DNA from: Palleronia rufa
GTDB lineage: Bacteria > Pseudomonadota > Alphaproteobacteria > Rhodobacterales > Rhodobacteraceae
Direction: 5' to 3'
Length of the DNA: 64,000 nt
Assembly: GCF_000743715.1 (NCBI RefSeq)
Contig: NZ_JQEY01000001.1
Span: forward strand, 1-64,000
Both the position numbers and the translations under genes were made by a program. Below, in pieces: positions 17,289 through 26,386 of the stretch (position 1 is the stretch's first letter; each line of letters opens with the position of its first letter). Under the pieces are notes generated by a model. The model saw nothing but the letters and a program-made list of their open reading frames with translations, had not been told where the DNA came from and did not search any database.

Positions 17289-18644
17289 TCATCCATAGAC
17301 CAGCCGCGGCAGCCAGATGATGACCTGTGGAAACATCATGGCGATCCCCAGCCCCAGGACCTGCAAGCCCAGGAACGGCAAGGCGGACTTGAAGATGTCG
17401 CTCATCGGGATTTCCGGAGGCGCCACGCCGCGCAGGTAGAACAGCGCATATCCGAAAGGCGGCGACAGAAAGCTCATCTGCATGTTCACAAGGTAGAGCA
17501 CCCCGAACCACAGCACCAGGTCATCGGGCGAGTCGAGGCCGAAGCTCTGCGCGCCCAACGCCTTTATGATGGGCACGAAGATCGGCACGCAGAGCAGCAG
17601 GATCCCGACCCAATCGAGGAACATGCCCAGGATCACCAGCAGGATCTGCATCAGGATCAGGATGCCCCACGGCCCCAGCCCGGTCGCCGCGAGCGACTCC
17701 TGCACGAACTGCTGGCCGCCTTCGAGCACGTAGAGACCGACGAAGATCGTCGCGCCGAACATGATCCAGATCACCATGGCGCTGGCCTTGAGCGTGGTCA
17801 GGCACGCCTCTCTTACCGTGGGCCAGTCGAGCTTGCGGTGGATCGCCGCCACGATGAACGCGCCGAAGGTGCCGATGCCCGCGGCCTCGACCGGGGTCGC
17901 CACGCCCGAAAAGATCACCCCCAGCACCACGACGATCAGCGCGATGGGGGCGGCCATGTTGCCCAGCAGGCGCAGCTTGTCGCGGTTGGACACGCGCTCT
18001 TCCAGCGGGATCGGCGGCCCAAGGGTCGGATCGATCGTGCAGCGCAGGACGCAGTAGCCGATGTAGAACGTCGACAGCATCAGGCCGGGGATCACCGCGC
18101 CGATGAACAGCTCTCCCACCGATTGCTCGGCCACGACCGCGTAGATGATCGCCAGGATCGACGGCGGGATCAGGATGCCCAGCGTGCCCCCCGCCATGAT
18201 CGAGCCCATGGCGATCTTGGGATCGTAGCCGCGCGCCAGCATCGCCGGCAGCGCGATGATGCCCATGGTCACCACCGCCGCGCCGATGACCCCGACCATC
18301 GCCGCGAGGATCGTCGAGGCCAGCACCGTCGCCGCCGCGAGTCCCCCCTTCACCCCGCCGAGGATCTTGTAGATCACGTCGAACATGTCGTTGATGATGC
18401 CCGCGCGTTCCAGCATCGCCGCCATGAAGATGAACAACGGAATGGCCGAAAGCTGGTAGTTCGTCATCAGCGGGAAGATGCGCGAGGGCACGATGTTGAG
18501 CGCCTGCGCATCGCCCAGAACCCACAGGAACACCGTGGCCAGCCCGCCGGTCACGAAGGCGAGCGGCAGCCCCGCCATCAGCAGCGCCAGCAGAGAGCCG
18601 AACATGATGAGGGTGAGCCACCCGATGCCGATCTCGATGCCCAT
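17289..18644 (-). CDS. dctM: TRAP transporter large permease (DctM type)
   Basis: This 451-residue protein is the large membrane subunit of a tripartite ATP-independent periplasmic transporter and should use the sodium or proton gradient. About twelve hydrophobic segments are visible, along with family landmarks such as AMGSIMAGGTLGILIPPSI and a C-terminal LSPPFGYALFYLRG. Its ATG overlaps the small-permease stop by one base, and the substrate-binding gene lies upstream, giving a dctPQM operon on the minus strand. Confidence 0.9.
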   Translation of the reverse strand: MGIEIGIGWLTLIMFGSLLALLMAGLPLAFVTGGLATVFLWVLGDAQALNIVPSRIFPLMTNYQLSAIPLFIFMAAMLERAGIINDMFDVIYKILGGVKGGLAAATVLASTILAAMVGVIGAAVVTMGIIALPAMLARGYDPKIAMGSIMAGGTLGILIPPSILAIIYAVVAEQSVGELFIGAVIPGLMLSTFYIGYCVLRCTIDPTLGPPIPLEERVSNRDKLRLLGNMAAPIALIVVVLGVIFSGVATPVEAAGIGTFGAFIVAAIHRKLDWPTVREACLTTLKASAMVIWIMFGATIFVGLYVLEGGQQFVQESLAATGLGPWGILILMQILLVILGMFLDWVGILLLCVPIFVPIIKALGAQSFGLDSPDDLVLWFGVLYLVNMQMSFLSPPFGYALFYLRGVAPPEIPMSDIFKSALPFLGLQVLGLGIAMMFPQVIIWLPRLVYG

Positions 18645-20005
18645 CAGGCGGTCTCCCTCATCTCTGCGGCGGCGCCCCTCGGGCCGCGGTCAGGCGGATC
18701 GCCGGCCATGATCGCGCGGATGTCCTTGGCGAATTTCGATATGCCCTGAAGGACCAGCAGAAGCCCGCCCAGCACCATCACCCACTTCATCGGCCAGAGC
18801 GGGACCTCCCACTCGTTGAAGCTGATCTCGCCCCATCTGATGTTGGGATCGCTCCATTGGTTCAGCCCCCAGCCGGACCAGACCTCGGCCAGTCCGATCT
18901 GGCCCCGCGCCCATTCGCTGACCAGCGCGTTGCCGGTGGGCACGGCAAGCGCGTCCATGGCGAAGGTCCAGCTGGTCACCAGCAGGGTTCCGGCGAAGAT
19001 GAAGAAGAACACCGATGTCAGCAGATCGACCCACGCCTTTCGGCGGCGGCTGAGCGGCGCGTAGAAGATGTCCACCCGCACGTGGGTTTCGGTCAGCATC
19101 GCATAGGCGCCCGCGATCAGGTACTGCATCCCGAACATCAGATACATCGATTCATGTACCCAGTTCGTGGGGCTGTTGAACACATAGCGGGCGATGACCT
19201 CATAGTAGTACGCGAACACCGCGATCACGGCCCAGTAGGCCGCGAATTCCCCGCAGAACAGCGACAGGCGGTCGATCCAGTTCTCGGCGTATTCGTGGTC
19301 GGCCTTGCGGGACTCGGCGGCCTCTGCGTCCCGCAGGCGACGCTCGGCCTCGCTCACGGGATCGTCGGTCAGGGCCGCATTGGCGCGACGCACGAGGATC
19401 GGCAGCAGCAGCGCGTCCAGCGCGACGCCGGCCAGCAGCAGCCAGAACGCCACTTTTGACACGTCCGCCCAGAACAGCCGGTCGCCGCGTGCCGCACTCA
19501 GCGCCTCGGCCTGCGCCTCGGTGACGGCGCGGGCCTCGGCCAGCCGTTCCTCTCCGCCGTCGATGGTCCGCTGGGCGCGCTCCAACCGGCGCTCTGCCAG
19601 CCGCGCCGCGACTGAGCCCTGCTCGGCCTCGGCGACAGACGCGCGGAGCGCTTCGAGGTCGGCGCGCGCTTCCTCGATCCGCGGCTCCTCACGGGCGACG
19701 GTCCGTTCGGCGATGCGCACCTTGTTGGCCAGTTCCGACACCGTGGTGCGCGCGTCCTGGCCCTGGCCGTTGGCAATCAGGATCGCGAAGAACACCGGCA
19801 GGAACAGCAGGCCCCAGACATTCTTGAGATAGAAGCGGTGCAGACCCAGGATGCCGCCCGTCACCAGGATCATGTAGGCCAGGGGCAGGCTGTAGCGGCG
19901 CGTCTGCCTCCGCGCCCGGCGCGACATGACCATGGCGACGGCCGGAAACACGATCAGCCCCACCCAGTAGAGCCAGTGCGGCAGGGAAAAATTCAACGAC
20001 GGCAT
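18644..20005 (-). CDS. TRAP small permease (DctQ) with TM2-like and coiled-coil N-terminal extension
   Basis: This protein has 453 residues, more than twice the usual DctQ length. I chose the ATG at 20005; a TTG at 20023 would add six residues. Residues 1-85 hold hydrophobic segments with a TM2-like signature (GGILGLHRFYLKNVWG). Residues about 85-165 are Glu/Arg/Ala-rich and predicted coiled coil (RIEEARADLEALRASVAEAE). A further membrane segment follows at about 175-195. The DctQ domain begins near 245 with YENVIARYVF-like text (YYEVIARYVFNSPTNW) and a WVHESMYLMFG helix. It is co-transcribed with dctP and dctM. The extension's function is unknown; it may tether or scaffold the complex. Confidence 0.8.
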   Translation of the reverse strand: MPSLNFSLPHWLYWVGLIVFPAVAMVMSRRARRQTRRYSLPLAYMILVTGGILGLHRFYLKNVWGLLFLPVFFAILIANGQGQDARTTVSELANKVRIAERTVAREEPRIEEARADLEALRASVAEAEQGSVAARLAERRLERAQRTIDGGEERLAEARAVTEAQAEALSAARGDRLFWADVSKVAFWLLLAGVALDALLLPILVRRANAALTDDPVSEAERRLRDAEAAESRKADHEYAENWIDRLSLFCGEFAAYWAVIAVFAYYYEVIARYVFNSPTNWVHESMYLMFGMQYLIAGAYAMLTETHVRVDIFYAPLSRRRKAWVDLLTSVFFFIFAGTLLVTSWTFAMDALAVPTGNALVSEWARGQIGLAEVWSGWGLNQWSDPNIRWGEISFNEWEVPLWPMKWVMVLGGLLLVLQGISKFAKDIRAIMAGDPPDRGPRGAAAEMRETA

Positions 20006-20087
20006 GGCGCGACTCCGGCGCAAGGGTTCGTATCGGACGAACGCCGCCCGGAACCTGCGGGCGGCGTCAATGCTCAGTCGGCGGGAC

Positions 20088-21182
20088 TCACTCCAGCGAC
20101 ATGCCTTCGGTCAGGGCCGGGTCGACGTAGCCCAGCGACCCGGACTGCATGTAGTCGAGCTGGATCTTGAACACCCGCGCCGCATCGGGGTCGCGCCGTG
20201 CGTAGTCGAACCAGATCGGCACGGCAATCTCCGTCATGATGTCCACGTCGTCCTGGCTCAGGCGCGTGACTTCCACGCCGTCGGCCTCGAACTTCGGCCA
20301 GGCCTCCTGGTCGGCGGCCTGGATCGCGGCGTAGTGCATGTCGGAATAGACGTGGGTCTCCATCTCGACGAACTGCTTCATCTGCGGGCTCAGCGCGTCC
20401 CACGCGGCCTGTCCCACGGTGATGTCCATGATGTCCACGGGCTGGTAGAGAGACATGAAGCCCGGCGGCCCCATCACGATGTAATCGGTCACCTGGCTGA
20501 ACCCCAGCGCGTAATTCACCGCCGGGCCCACGTAATCGGCGACGTCGATGGTGCCTTTCTCCAGCGCGGGAAAGATCTCCGACCCCGGCAGGACGGTGGT
20601 CTCTGCCCCGATCTCGGAGAACACGTCCGCCACCATGCCGCCGGGCAGGCGCATCTTGCGGCCCGCGAAATCGTCGATCGACCGGATCGGCACCTTGGAA
20701 TGGATGATGTTGGCATCGTGGTGGACCGGCCCGACGAAGAACATGCCCTGTTTGGCGTAGAGTTCCCGCGCGATGTCGAGCCCGCCAAGGCCGTAGTAGA
20801 ACGCGTCGAATTCGGACGGCTGACGCAGGCCCAGCGGGATCGAGGTCAGGAACGTCGCCGCGGGGATGATCCCCTGGGCGTAGATGGTGAACGGGTTGAT
20901 GGCCTCCAGAACGCCGTTCTTGACCGCGTCGTAGAGCTGGAAGTCGCCCACGACGTCATTGGCGCCGAACGGCGTGAACGACAGCTCTCCACCGGTCTTT
21001 TCCTGGATGCTGGCGCACCAGTCCTTGAAGATCTGCAATCCCGCGCCCCCGGGCCAGGATGTCTGGATCCGCCAGGTCGTGCCGTTGGCCTGGGCGCCGG
21101 CGATATGCGGCGCGGCCAGGCCCGCCGCTCCGGCCATCCCGATCGTGCGAAGCGCCGCCCGGCGGCTGGTGAGTTTGGTCAT
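20088..21182 (-). CDS. dctP: TRAP transporter solute-binding protein (DctP/TakP-like)
   Basis: This 364-residue periplasmic binding protein has a twin-arginine-type signal (TSRRAALRTIGMAGAAGLAA, cut near AGA). The mature part shows the DctP fold: TWRIQTSWPGG, a GGMVADVFSEIG segment and the substrate-pocket helix region VGPAVNYALGFSQVTDY. It resembles the TakP group that binds 2-oxo or hydroxy monocarboxylates, so the solute may be a small carboxylic acid, but that is inference. It is the first gene of the operon, 82 bases before the small permease. Confidence 0.88.
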   Translation of the reverse strand: MTKLTSRRAALRTIGMAGAAGLAAPHIAGAQANGTTWRIQTSWPGGAGLQIFKDWCASIQEKTGGELSFTPFGANDVVGDFQLYDAVKNGVLEAINPFTIYAQGIIPAATFLTSIPLGLRQPSEFDAFYYGLGGLDIARELYAKQGMFFVGPVHHDANIIHSKVPIRSIDDFAGRKMRLPGGMVADVFSEIGAETTVLPGSEIFPALEKGTIDVADYVGPAVNYALGFSQVTDYIVMGPPGFMSLYQPVDIMDITVGQAAWDALSPQMKQFVEMETHVYSDMHYAAIQAADQEAWPKFEADGVEVTRLSQDDVDIMTEIAVPIWFDYARRDPDAARVFKIQLDYMQSGSLGYVDPALTEGMSLE

Positions 21183-21382
21183 CGTCGTCCTCCCGTTTTT
21201 TTTGCAGAAGACCGTCCGTCGCCTGCGGCTGGGCGCAGGTCCGCTCAGGCCGGCACCGGAGCGCCCGACACCGATCGTGATCTTCCTGTCGGAAATCTAC
21301 GCACCAATCGCGCCGCTTGACCAGCGGCAGGGCGGCGGTCCGGCACCAAGGTCTTAGACCCGCGATTGCGCAAACCGCGCTG

Positions 21383-23029
21383 TCAGCGCGCGACGGCGAT
21401 GGCCTCCCATGGCTCCAGCACGAGCCGCCCGTCGATCCTGTCGCGCGGCCGGACGCTCCAGGACAGCGGCTCTCCGGCGATGGCCAGGGCGTCCGGTACA
21501 TCGAATTCCGTCACCTCGCCGCTCAGGTTCGCGACGACCGACAGGCGCTCTTGATCCAGTTCCCGGATGTAGGCGACGACGCGCGGGTGGTCCCGTGCCA
21601 GGCCGCGGAACCGTCCGTGGGACACCAGCCGCCGCCCGGACCGCGCCGCGATGAGCCGTTGGTAATGCGCGAACACGCCATCGGGGTCGGCGCGGTCGCG
21701 CGCGACGTTGATCCGGGGGTAGTCCGGGTTCACCCCGATCCAGGGCGTACCGGTGCTGAAACCCGCGTTGGGTGCGTCGCTCCAATGCACCGGGGTGCGC
21801 GACGTGTCGCGCCCGTTCTCGTTCGCGCCCGCCAGAAACGCGTCCCAGGACGTGCCGCGGGCGCGCTCTTCGTCCCAGTGGCCCAGCGTCTCAAGATCGC
21901 GGAGCTGCTCCAGCGCGGCGACGCGGGTGTTCGGCATCCCGATCTCTTCGCCCTGATAGACGAAGGGCGTGCCCTTCATCAGGTGGATCGCGGTCGCCAG
22001 GCAGCGCGCCGAACGCAACCGCCAGATCCCGTCGTCGCCGTATTTCGACACCTGCCGCGGCAGGTCGTGGTTGGACAGGAAAAGCGCGTTCCACCCGTCA
22101 TCGGCCAGCGCCTCCTGCCAGCCGAAAAGCTCGTCTTTCAGCGCTGCCAGGTCGCGCGGGCGGGGCTTCCATTTGCCGTGGGTGTCGTCCCAGCCCGCCT
22201 TGATGTGGTTGAACTGGAAAACCATGTCCAACTCTTCCCGGTCCGCCCCGCAGTAAAGACGCGCGGTGTCGCGGCTGACGGACCAGCTTTCGCCGATGGT
22301 CACCACGTCGCGGCCCCGCAGGGTCTGCCTGTGCATCTCCCGCAGAAATCGGTGCAGGTCCGGCCCTTCCTCGAACGTCCCGGCATCGACGTCCTTGCCG
22401 ATGAGAGAGATAACATCCATCCGGAATCCAGCGATCCCGCGGGCGAACCACCAGTTCATCATCTCCCATATCTGCTGGCGCAGGGCGGGGGACTGCCAGT
22501 TGAGATCCGGCTGAAACGGGGAAAAATAGCCCAGATAGTATTGACCGGCCTCCTCCGACCAGGTCCAGGCCGGACCGCCGAAACAGGCCCTGAGGTCGGT
22601 GGGGGGGCCGCCGTCTGGTCCTGCGTCGCGCCAGACATACCAGTCGCGCTCCGGGGCCCCGCGGGACGCCCTTGCGGCGCGGAACCACGCATGGCGGTCG
22701 GATGTGTGGTTCACCACCAAGTCCATGACGATGCCGATGCCCCGGGCGCGCGCCTCGGCGATCAGCCGGTCCATGTCGTCGAGCGTCCCATATTCCGGCG
22801 CGATCGCCCGGTAGTCGGAGATGTCATAGCCCATGTCGCGCTGCGGCGAGGCGTAGACCGGAGACAGCCACACGAAGCCCACGCCCAGGTCGGCCAAGTG
22901 GTCGAGCCGCGCCACGATCCCGGCAAGATCGCCGATCCCGTCGCCGTCCGTGTCCTGAAAACTGCGCGGCCAGATCTGATAGCCGGTGGCGGTCTGCCAC
23001 CACGGAACGTTCGTTTCGGTTTCGGTCAT
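21383..23029 (-). CDS. Alpha-glucosidase / oligo-1,6-glucosidase (GH13)
   Basis: This 548-residue cytoplasmic glycoside hydrolase family 13 enzyme shows the conserved regions in order: MDLVVNHTSDRHAW, GFRMDVISLIGKD with the nucleophile Asp, TIGESWSV with the acid/base Glu, and FLSNHDLPRQVSKYGDDG with the transition-state Asp. The QPDLNWQSP motif and the Val after the nucleophile region are typical of enzymes cutting alpha-1,6 or short alpha-glucosides. I chose the ATG at 23029 because the family start (WWQTATGYQIWPRSFQDTDG) follows closely; an open frame to 23158 lacks similarity. It stands alone, with no sugar transporter beside it. Confidence 0.88.
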   Translation of the reverse strand: MTETETNVPWWQTATGYQIWPRSFQDTDGDGIGDLAGIVARLDHLADLGVGFVWLSPVYASPQRDMGYDISDYRAIAPEYGTLDDMDRLIAEARARGIGIVMDLVVNHTSDRHAWFRAARASRGAPERDWYVWRDAGPDGGPPTDLRACFGGPAWTWSEEAGQYYLGYFSPFQPDLNWQSPALRQQIWEMMNWWFARGIAGFRMDVISLIGKDVDAGTFEEGPDLHRFLREMHRQTLRGRDVVTIGESWSVSRDTARLYCGADREELDMVFQFNHIKAGWDDTHGKWKPRPRDLAALKDELFGWQEALADDGWNALFLSNHDLPRQVSKYGDDGIWRLRSARCLATAIHLMKGTPFVYQGEEIGMPNTRVAALEQLRDLETLGHWDEERARGTSWDAFLAGANENGRDTSRTPVHWSDAPNAGFSTGTPWIGVNPDYPRINVARDRADPDGVFAHYQRLIAARSGRRLVSHGRFRGLARDHPRVVAYIRELDQERLSVVANLSGEVTEFDVPDALAIAGEPLSWSVRPRDRIDGRLVLEPWEAIAVAR

Positions 23030-23264
23030 GGACGGCCTTCCGCCTTCGGGATCTGTTTCGCGGCACGCCAAGGTGTCCCCGGCTCCGGCAGGTGCCCCGC
23101 GCTGTCTGTTGCAAAACCTGTCCCGAACGCGGCGCGGATCAAGACGGCTCATCGCCAATGCCGCGCCATCCGCACCGCCCGCCTTTCGTCATGGAGTGCG
23201 CCCCTCGGCGTGGACCAATTGAGCGGGTTGAATTGACCGGGAGGGGGCTTTCAGAGGACAGTTC

Positions 23265-23560
23265 ATGCCGAAACGCCATCGCAATTATCGCACCGGGATC
23301 AAGCGCCAGGTTGCCGAATATCATGCCGGCGACACCCTGCATGCTCTCGGCCATCGCCACGAGCTGTCGAGAAACCCGATCCGGATCCGAATCGGGAAGG
23401 CAGAGGCCGGTGTATCGAATGAAGACGCGGCTGCGGCCCGGTTGCTCGCGGATCGTGAGGCGCGCATCGCGGCCGTCCTGCGCCGCGTCGGACGGCAGGC
23501 GCTTGGGATCGGGTTTCCAAAGCGGCGGCACGCTCCGGACCCTTGCAGAAAACGCGCCTG
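23265..23560 (+). pseudogene. IS3-family OrfA, degenerate
   Basis: The frame from the ATG at 23265 reads MPKRHRNYRTGIKRQVAEYH and continues through HELSRNPIRIRIGKAEAG and IAAVLRRVGRQALGIGF. These match the helix-turn-helix and leucine-zipper parts of an IS3 OrfA (normally SRNLIRIWVAKFEAG and RQALEIEFLKGAL). Several conserved hydrophobic positions have changed, so it is probably inactive. Confidence 0.7.
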
Positions 23561-23609
23561 CATCCATGACAACCGGCCCGTCGGCCTTTCCACTAATACC
23601 AAACCTTCG

Positions 23610-23727
23610 ACGATATGGCTGAGGGGGTGCCCTGCTTCATCGCGGCATACGACACCCGTCGCCCGCATTCAGCCCCGCCCAGTTCGAGGACCGCAACACC
23701 TCCGCACCAGTCAAAACCGCCGCGTGA
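23610..23727 (+). pseudogene. IS3-family OrfB, last ~40 codons
   Basis: FIAAYDTRRPHSA in one frame, followed after a shift by SPAQFEDRNTSAPVKTAA and TGA at 23725, is the C-terminal tail of an IS3 OrfB. The whole catalytic DDE region is absent between the OrfA remnant and this tail, which shows a large internal deletion of the element. Confidence 0.75.
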
Positions 23728-24045
23728 TCCCGTCCACCCCGAGGGGCGCAGTCCATCACGCTCTCCGACATTCACATCTACTGGCACCCCACCCCTTGCG
23801 GGCCGGGAATGCGGCCGACGGTCGGCGCTGCATGCGACAGGCAGGCCTCCGCGGCGTCTGACGGGGGCGGATCGGCACAGTGCCGGGCCGGGCGCGGCGC
23901 GCCGGGTTCCGGCCGGGCCGCGTCGCCGTCGGCACGGCACGTCCGCGGATCCCGGAAGCGACGCTCCCGACTCCGTTGTGGCGACCGACCCCAGTCCGGC
24001 GGCTTGCGCTCCTGCCGGATGCCGGTACGCCCCGAACCGGCCCGG

Positions 24046-26379
24046 TCACGCCCCGTAGGGCACCCAGACGGTCTTGATCTGCGTGGCACGGTCGAGGAAC
24101 CCGCGCCCCTGCCCGTCCGGTCCTGCCCAGTCCCGCGCGCCGTCCGCCTCGCACCACACCTGCTTGAGGTTGCCGGCGCTCTCGGTCTGGATCATCCGCG
24201 CCTCCGCGCCTACGTAGAACATCCCGTCGACCCCGTCGTGCTGGGCCAGGATCCGGGCCAGCTCGTCCCGCGGGCCGGTGACGATATTGACGACGCCTGC
24301 GGGCAGATCGCTGGTCTCCATCACCTGGTAGAGATCGGTCGCGGCCAGCGGCGCGGACTGGGACGGCACCGCCACCACCCGGTTTCCCATGGCGATGGCC
24401 GGAAGCACCAGGGACAGGAGCCCGGCAAGGGGCGCCGCCTGCGGACAGACGACGCCCATGACGCCCAGCGGCTCCACCATGCCCAGCGTGACATGGCCCG
24501 ACACGGTCGCGTGGACAGCGCCGTCCACCTTGTCGGCCTGGGCGCCATACCAGAAGCAGCGGCGGATCGCGGTCTCGACCTCGGCATGTGCCGCCTCTGC
24601 CGCCGCGCCCATGGTTTCCAGACGCCCCGCGAACTCCGCCGCGCGAGCCGACAGGTTTTCACCCAGGTAATACAGGATCTGCGCGCGGTTGTGACCGGTG
24701 GTCCGACCCCAGGGCGCGGCCTTCGACGCCGCCTCGACGGCGTTGCGGATGTCCTTGCGGTTGCCAAGGCCCGCCAGACCCGCGCCATCGCCCACGCTGT
24801 AGACATGGCCTCCGTCGGGCCGCGTCTGCTTGCCGCCGATGAACAGCTTCGCCGTCCGGTCGATGCCCCCCGGCCCGCGCGCCGCCGGCGTCGCGTCCGG
24901 TGCGGGCGGTGCCGCACCCGATCCCTCTCGCGCGTCGTCCCGCAGGTAGGCGCGCATGCCCACGCGACCGCCTTCGCGGCCGAAGCCGCTCTCGCGGTAG
25001 CCGCCAAAGGGCGCACCCGCGTCGAAGAGATTGGTGCCGTTCACCCAGACAACGCCCGCCTTCACCTGGCCGGCCACGTCCATCGCCTGGGTCACGGTTT
25101 CCGACCAGATCGAGGCGGCGAGCCCGTAGGCGGTGTTGTTGGCCAGCGCCACCGCGTCCTGTGGGCTGCGGAACGATGTGACGGTGACGACGGGGCCGAA
25201 GATCTCCTCGGTCGCCAGGACCGACGCGGGCTGCACGTCCAACGCGATGGTGGGCGGGTAAAAGCATCCCTCGGGCGCGGTGCCCTGCACGATGCCCGCG
25301 CCCTCTGACCGGCCCTGCTCGACCAGGGCGCGGATCCGCGCCAGCTGGTCGGGATGCACGATGGCGCCAAGGTCGGTGTTCTTGTCCAGCGGATCGCCGG
25401 TCACAAGCTTGCCCATCCGCGCGGTCAGGCGGTCGACGAAGCGCGCCTCCACCGACTCGGCCACCAGCACCCGCGAGCCGGCGCAGCAGACCTGTCCCTG
25501 GTTGAACCAGATCGCGTCGACGACGCCCTCGACAGCCGCATCCAGGTCGGCGTCCTCGAACACGATGAACGGCGACTTGCCGCCCAGTTCCAGCGTCAGC
25601 CCCTTGCCGGTCCCGGCGGTCGCGCGCCGGATCTGGCGGCCCACATCGGTGGAGCCTGTGAACGCCACCTTGTCCACGTCCTCATGCCGGACCAGCGCCG
25701 CACCCGTGGTGCCGTCGCCGGTGACGATGTTCAGAACCCCGTCCGGCAGGCCGCATTCCCGCGCGATCTCGGCAAAGGCCAGCGCGGTCAGGGGGGTGTA
25801 TTCGGCCGGCTTCAGCACGACGGTGTTGCCGGCGGCCAGCGCCGGCGCGACCTTCCACGACAGCATCAGGAGCGGGAAGTTCCACGGAATCACCTGACCG
25901 CAGACGCCCCAGGGCCGCGCGCCCGAAAACGTGTCCTCTAGGATCTCGGCCCAGCCCGCGTGGTGGTAGAAGTGCCGGGCGACCAGCGGCACGTCGATGT
26001 CCCGGCTTTCCCGGATCGGCTTGCCGCTGTCCAGCGTCTCCAGCACCGCCAGGAACCGCGCGCGCTGCTGGACATGCCGGGCCAGCGCATAGAGATGCCG
26101 CGCCCGGCCGTGGCAGCCCAGCGCCCACCAGCCCGGCTGTGCCGCCCGCGCCGCGGCGACGGCCCGGTCCACGTCCGCCCCGGACCCCTGCGCCACCCGC
26201 GCGATCTCCGCGCCCGTGGCCGGGTTCGTCACCGCGAAACCGTCGCCGGGATCGCCGAACGCGCCGCCGATGAAATGCCCGAAGCCCGCGTCGTGCCCCG
26301 CCAGCCAGTCGGTTGCCACCGAGCGGTCCTCCGGGGCGGGGCCGTACTCCATCGTGCTCAGTATCTCGGTGATCTGCAT
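24046..26379 (-). CDS. Tandem-domain aldehyde dehydrogenase (ALDH16 family)
   Basis: This 777-residue protein contains two aldehyde-dehydrogenase domains, as in the ALDH16 family. The first domain (residues about 30-490) is complete: it has the NAD-binding PWNFPLLML, the general-base Glu in LELGGKSPF and the catalytic Cys in NQGQVCCAGSR. The second domain (about 520-777) keeps the NAD-binding-like fold and a VVNIVTGPRDEL segment but lacks a normal GQxC catalytic motif, so it is probably structural. I chose the ATG at 26379, preceded by GAGGGA. It follows deoC by 7 bases and may oxidise the acetaldehyde or another aldehyde released by DeoC. Confidence 0.88.
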   Translation of the reverse strand: MQITEILSTMEYGPAPEDRSVATDWLAGHDAGFGHFIGGAFGDPGDGFAVTNPATGAEIARVAQGSGADVDRAVAAARAAQPGWWALGCHGRARHLYALARHVQQRARFLAVLETLDSGKPIRESRDIDVPLVARHFYHHAGWAEILEDTFSGARPWGVCGQVIPWNFPLLMLSWKVAPALAAGNTVVLKPAEYTPLTALAFAEIARECGLPDGVLNIVTGDGTTGAALVRHEDVDKVAFTGSTDVGRQIRRATAGTGKGLTLELGGKSPFIVFEDADLDAAVEGVVDAIWFNQGQVCCAGSRVLVAESVEARFVDRLTARMGKLVTGDPLDKNTDLGAIVHPDQLARIRALVEQGRSEGAGIVQGTAPEGCFYPPTIALDVQPASVLATEEIFGPVVTVTSFRSPQDAVALANNTAYGLAASIWSETVTQAMDVAGQVKAGVVWVNGTNLFDAGAPFGGYRESGFGREGGRVGMRAYLRDDAREGSGAAPPAPDATPAARGPGGIDRTAKLFIGGKQTRPDGGHVYSVGDGAGLAGLGNRKDIRNAVEAASKAAPWGRTTGHNRAQILYYLGENLSARAAEFAGRLETMGAAAEAAHAEVETAIRRCFWYGAQADKVDGAVHATVSGHVTLGMVEPLGVMGVVCPQAAPLAGLLSLVLPAIAMGNRVVAVPSQSAPLAATDLYQVMETSDLPAGVVNIVTGPRDELARILAQHDGVDGMFYVGAEARMIQTESAGNLKQVWCEADGARDWAGPDGQGRGFLDRATQIKTVWVPYGA

Positions 26380-26386
26380 CTGTCCC

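Larger units (their letters stand above)
23192..23755. mobile_element. Internally deleted IS3-family mini-element with intact ends
   Basis: The element is 564 bp long and bounded by 24-bp terminal inverted repeats (23192-23215 and 23732-23755) that agree at 22 of 24 positions, each starting TGGA and ending GTGGAC inward. It is flanked by a TCA direct repeat (23189-23191 and 23756-23758), the 3-bp duplication typical of IS3 insertion. Inside are a degenerate orfA and only the last ~40 codons of orfB. Such a shortened copy could be mobilised only by a transposase supplied elsewhere. Confidence 0.8.
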
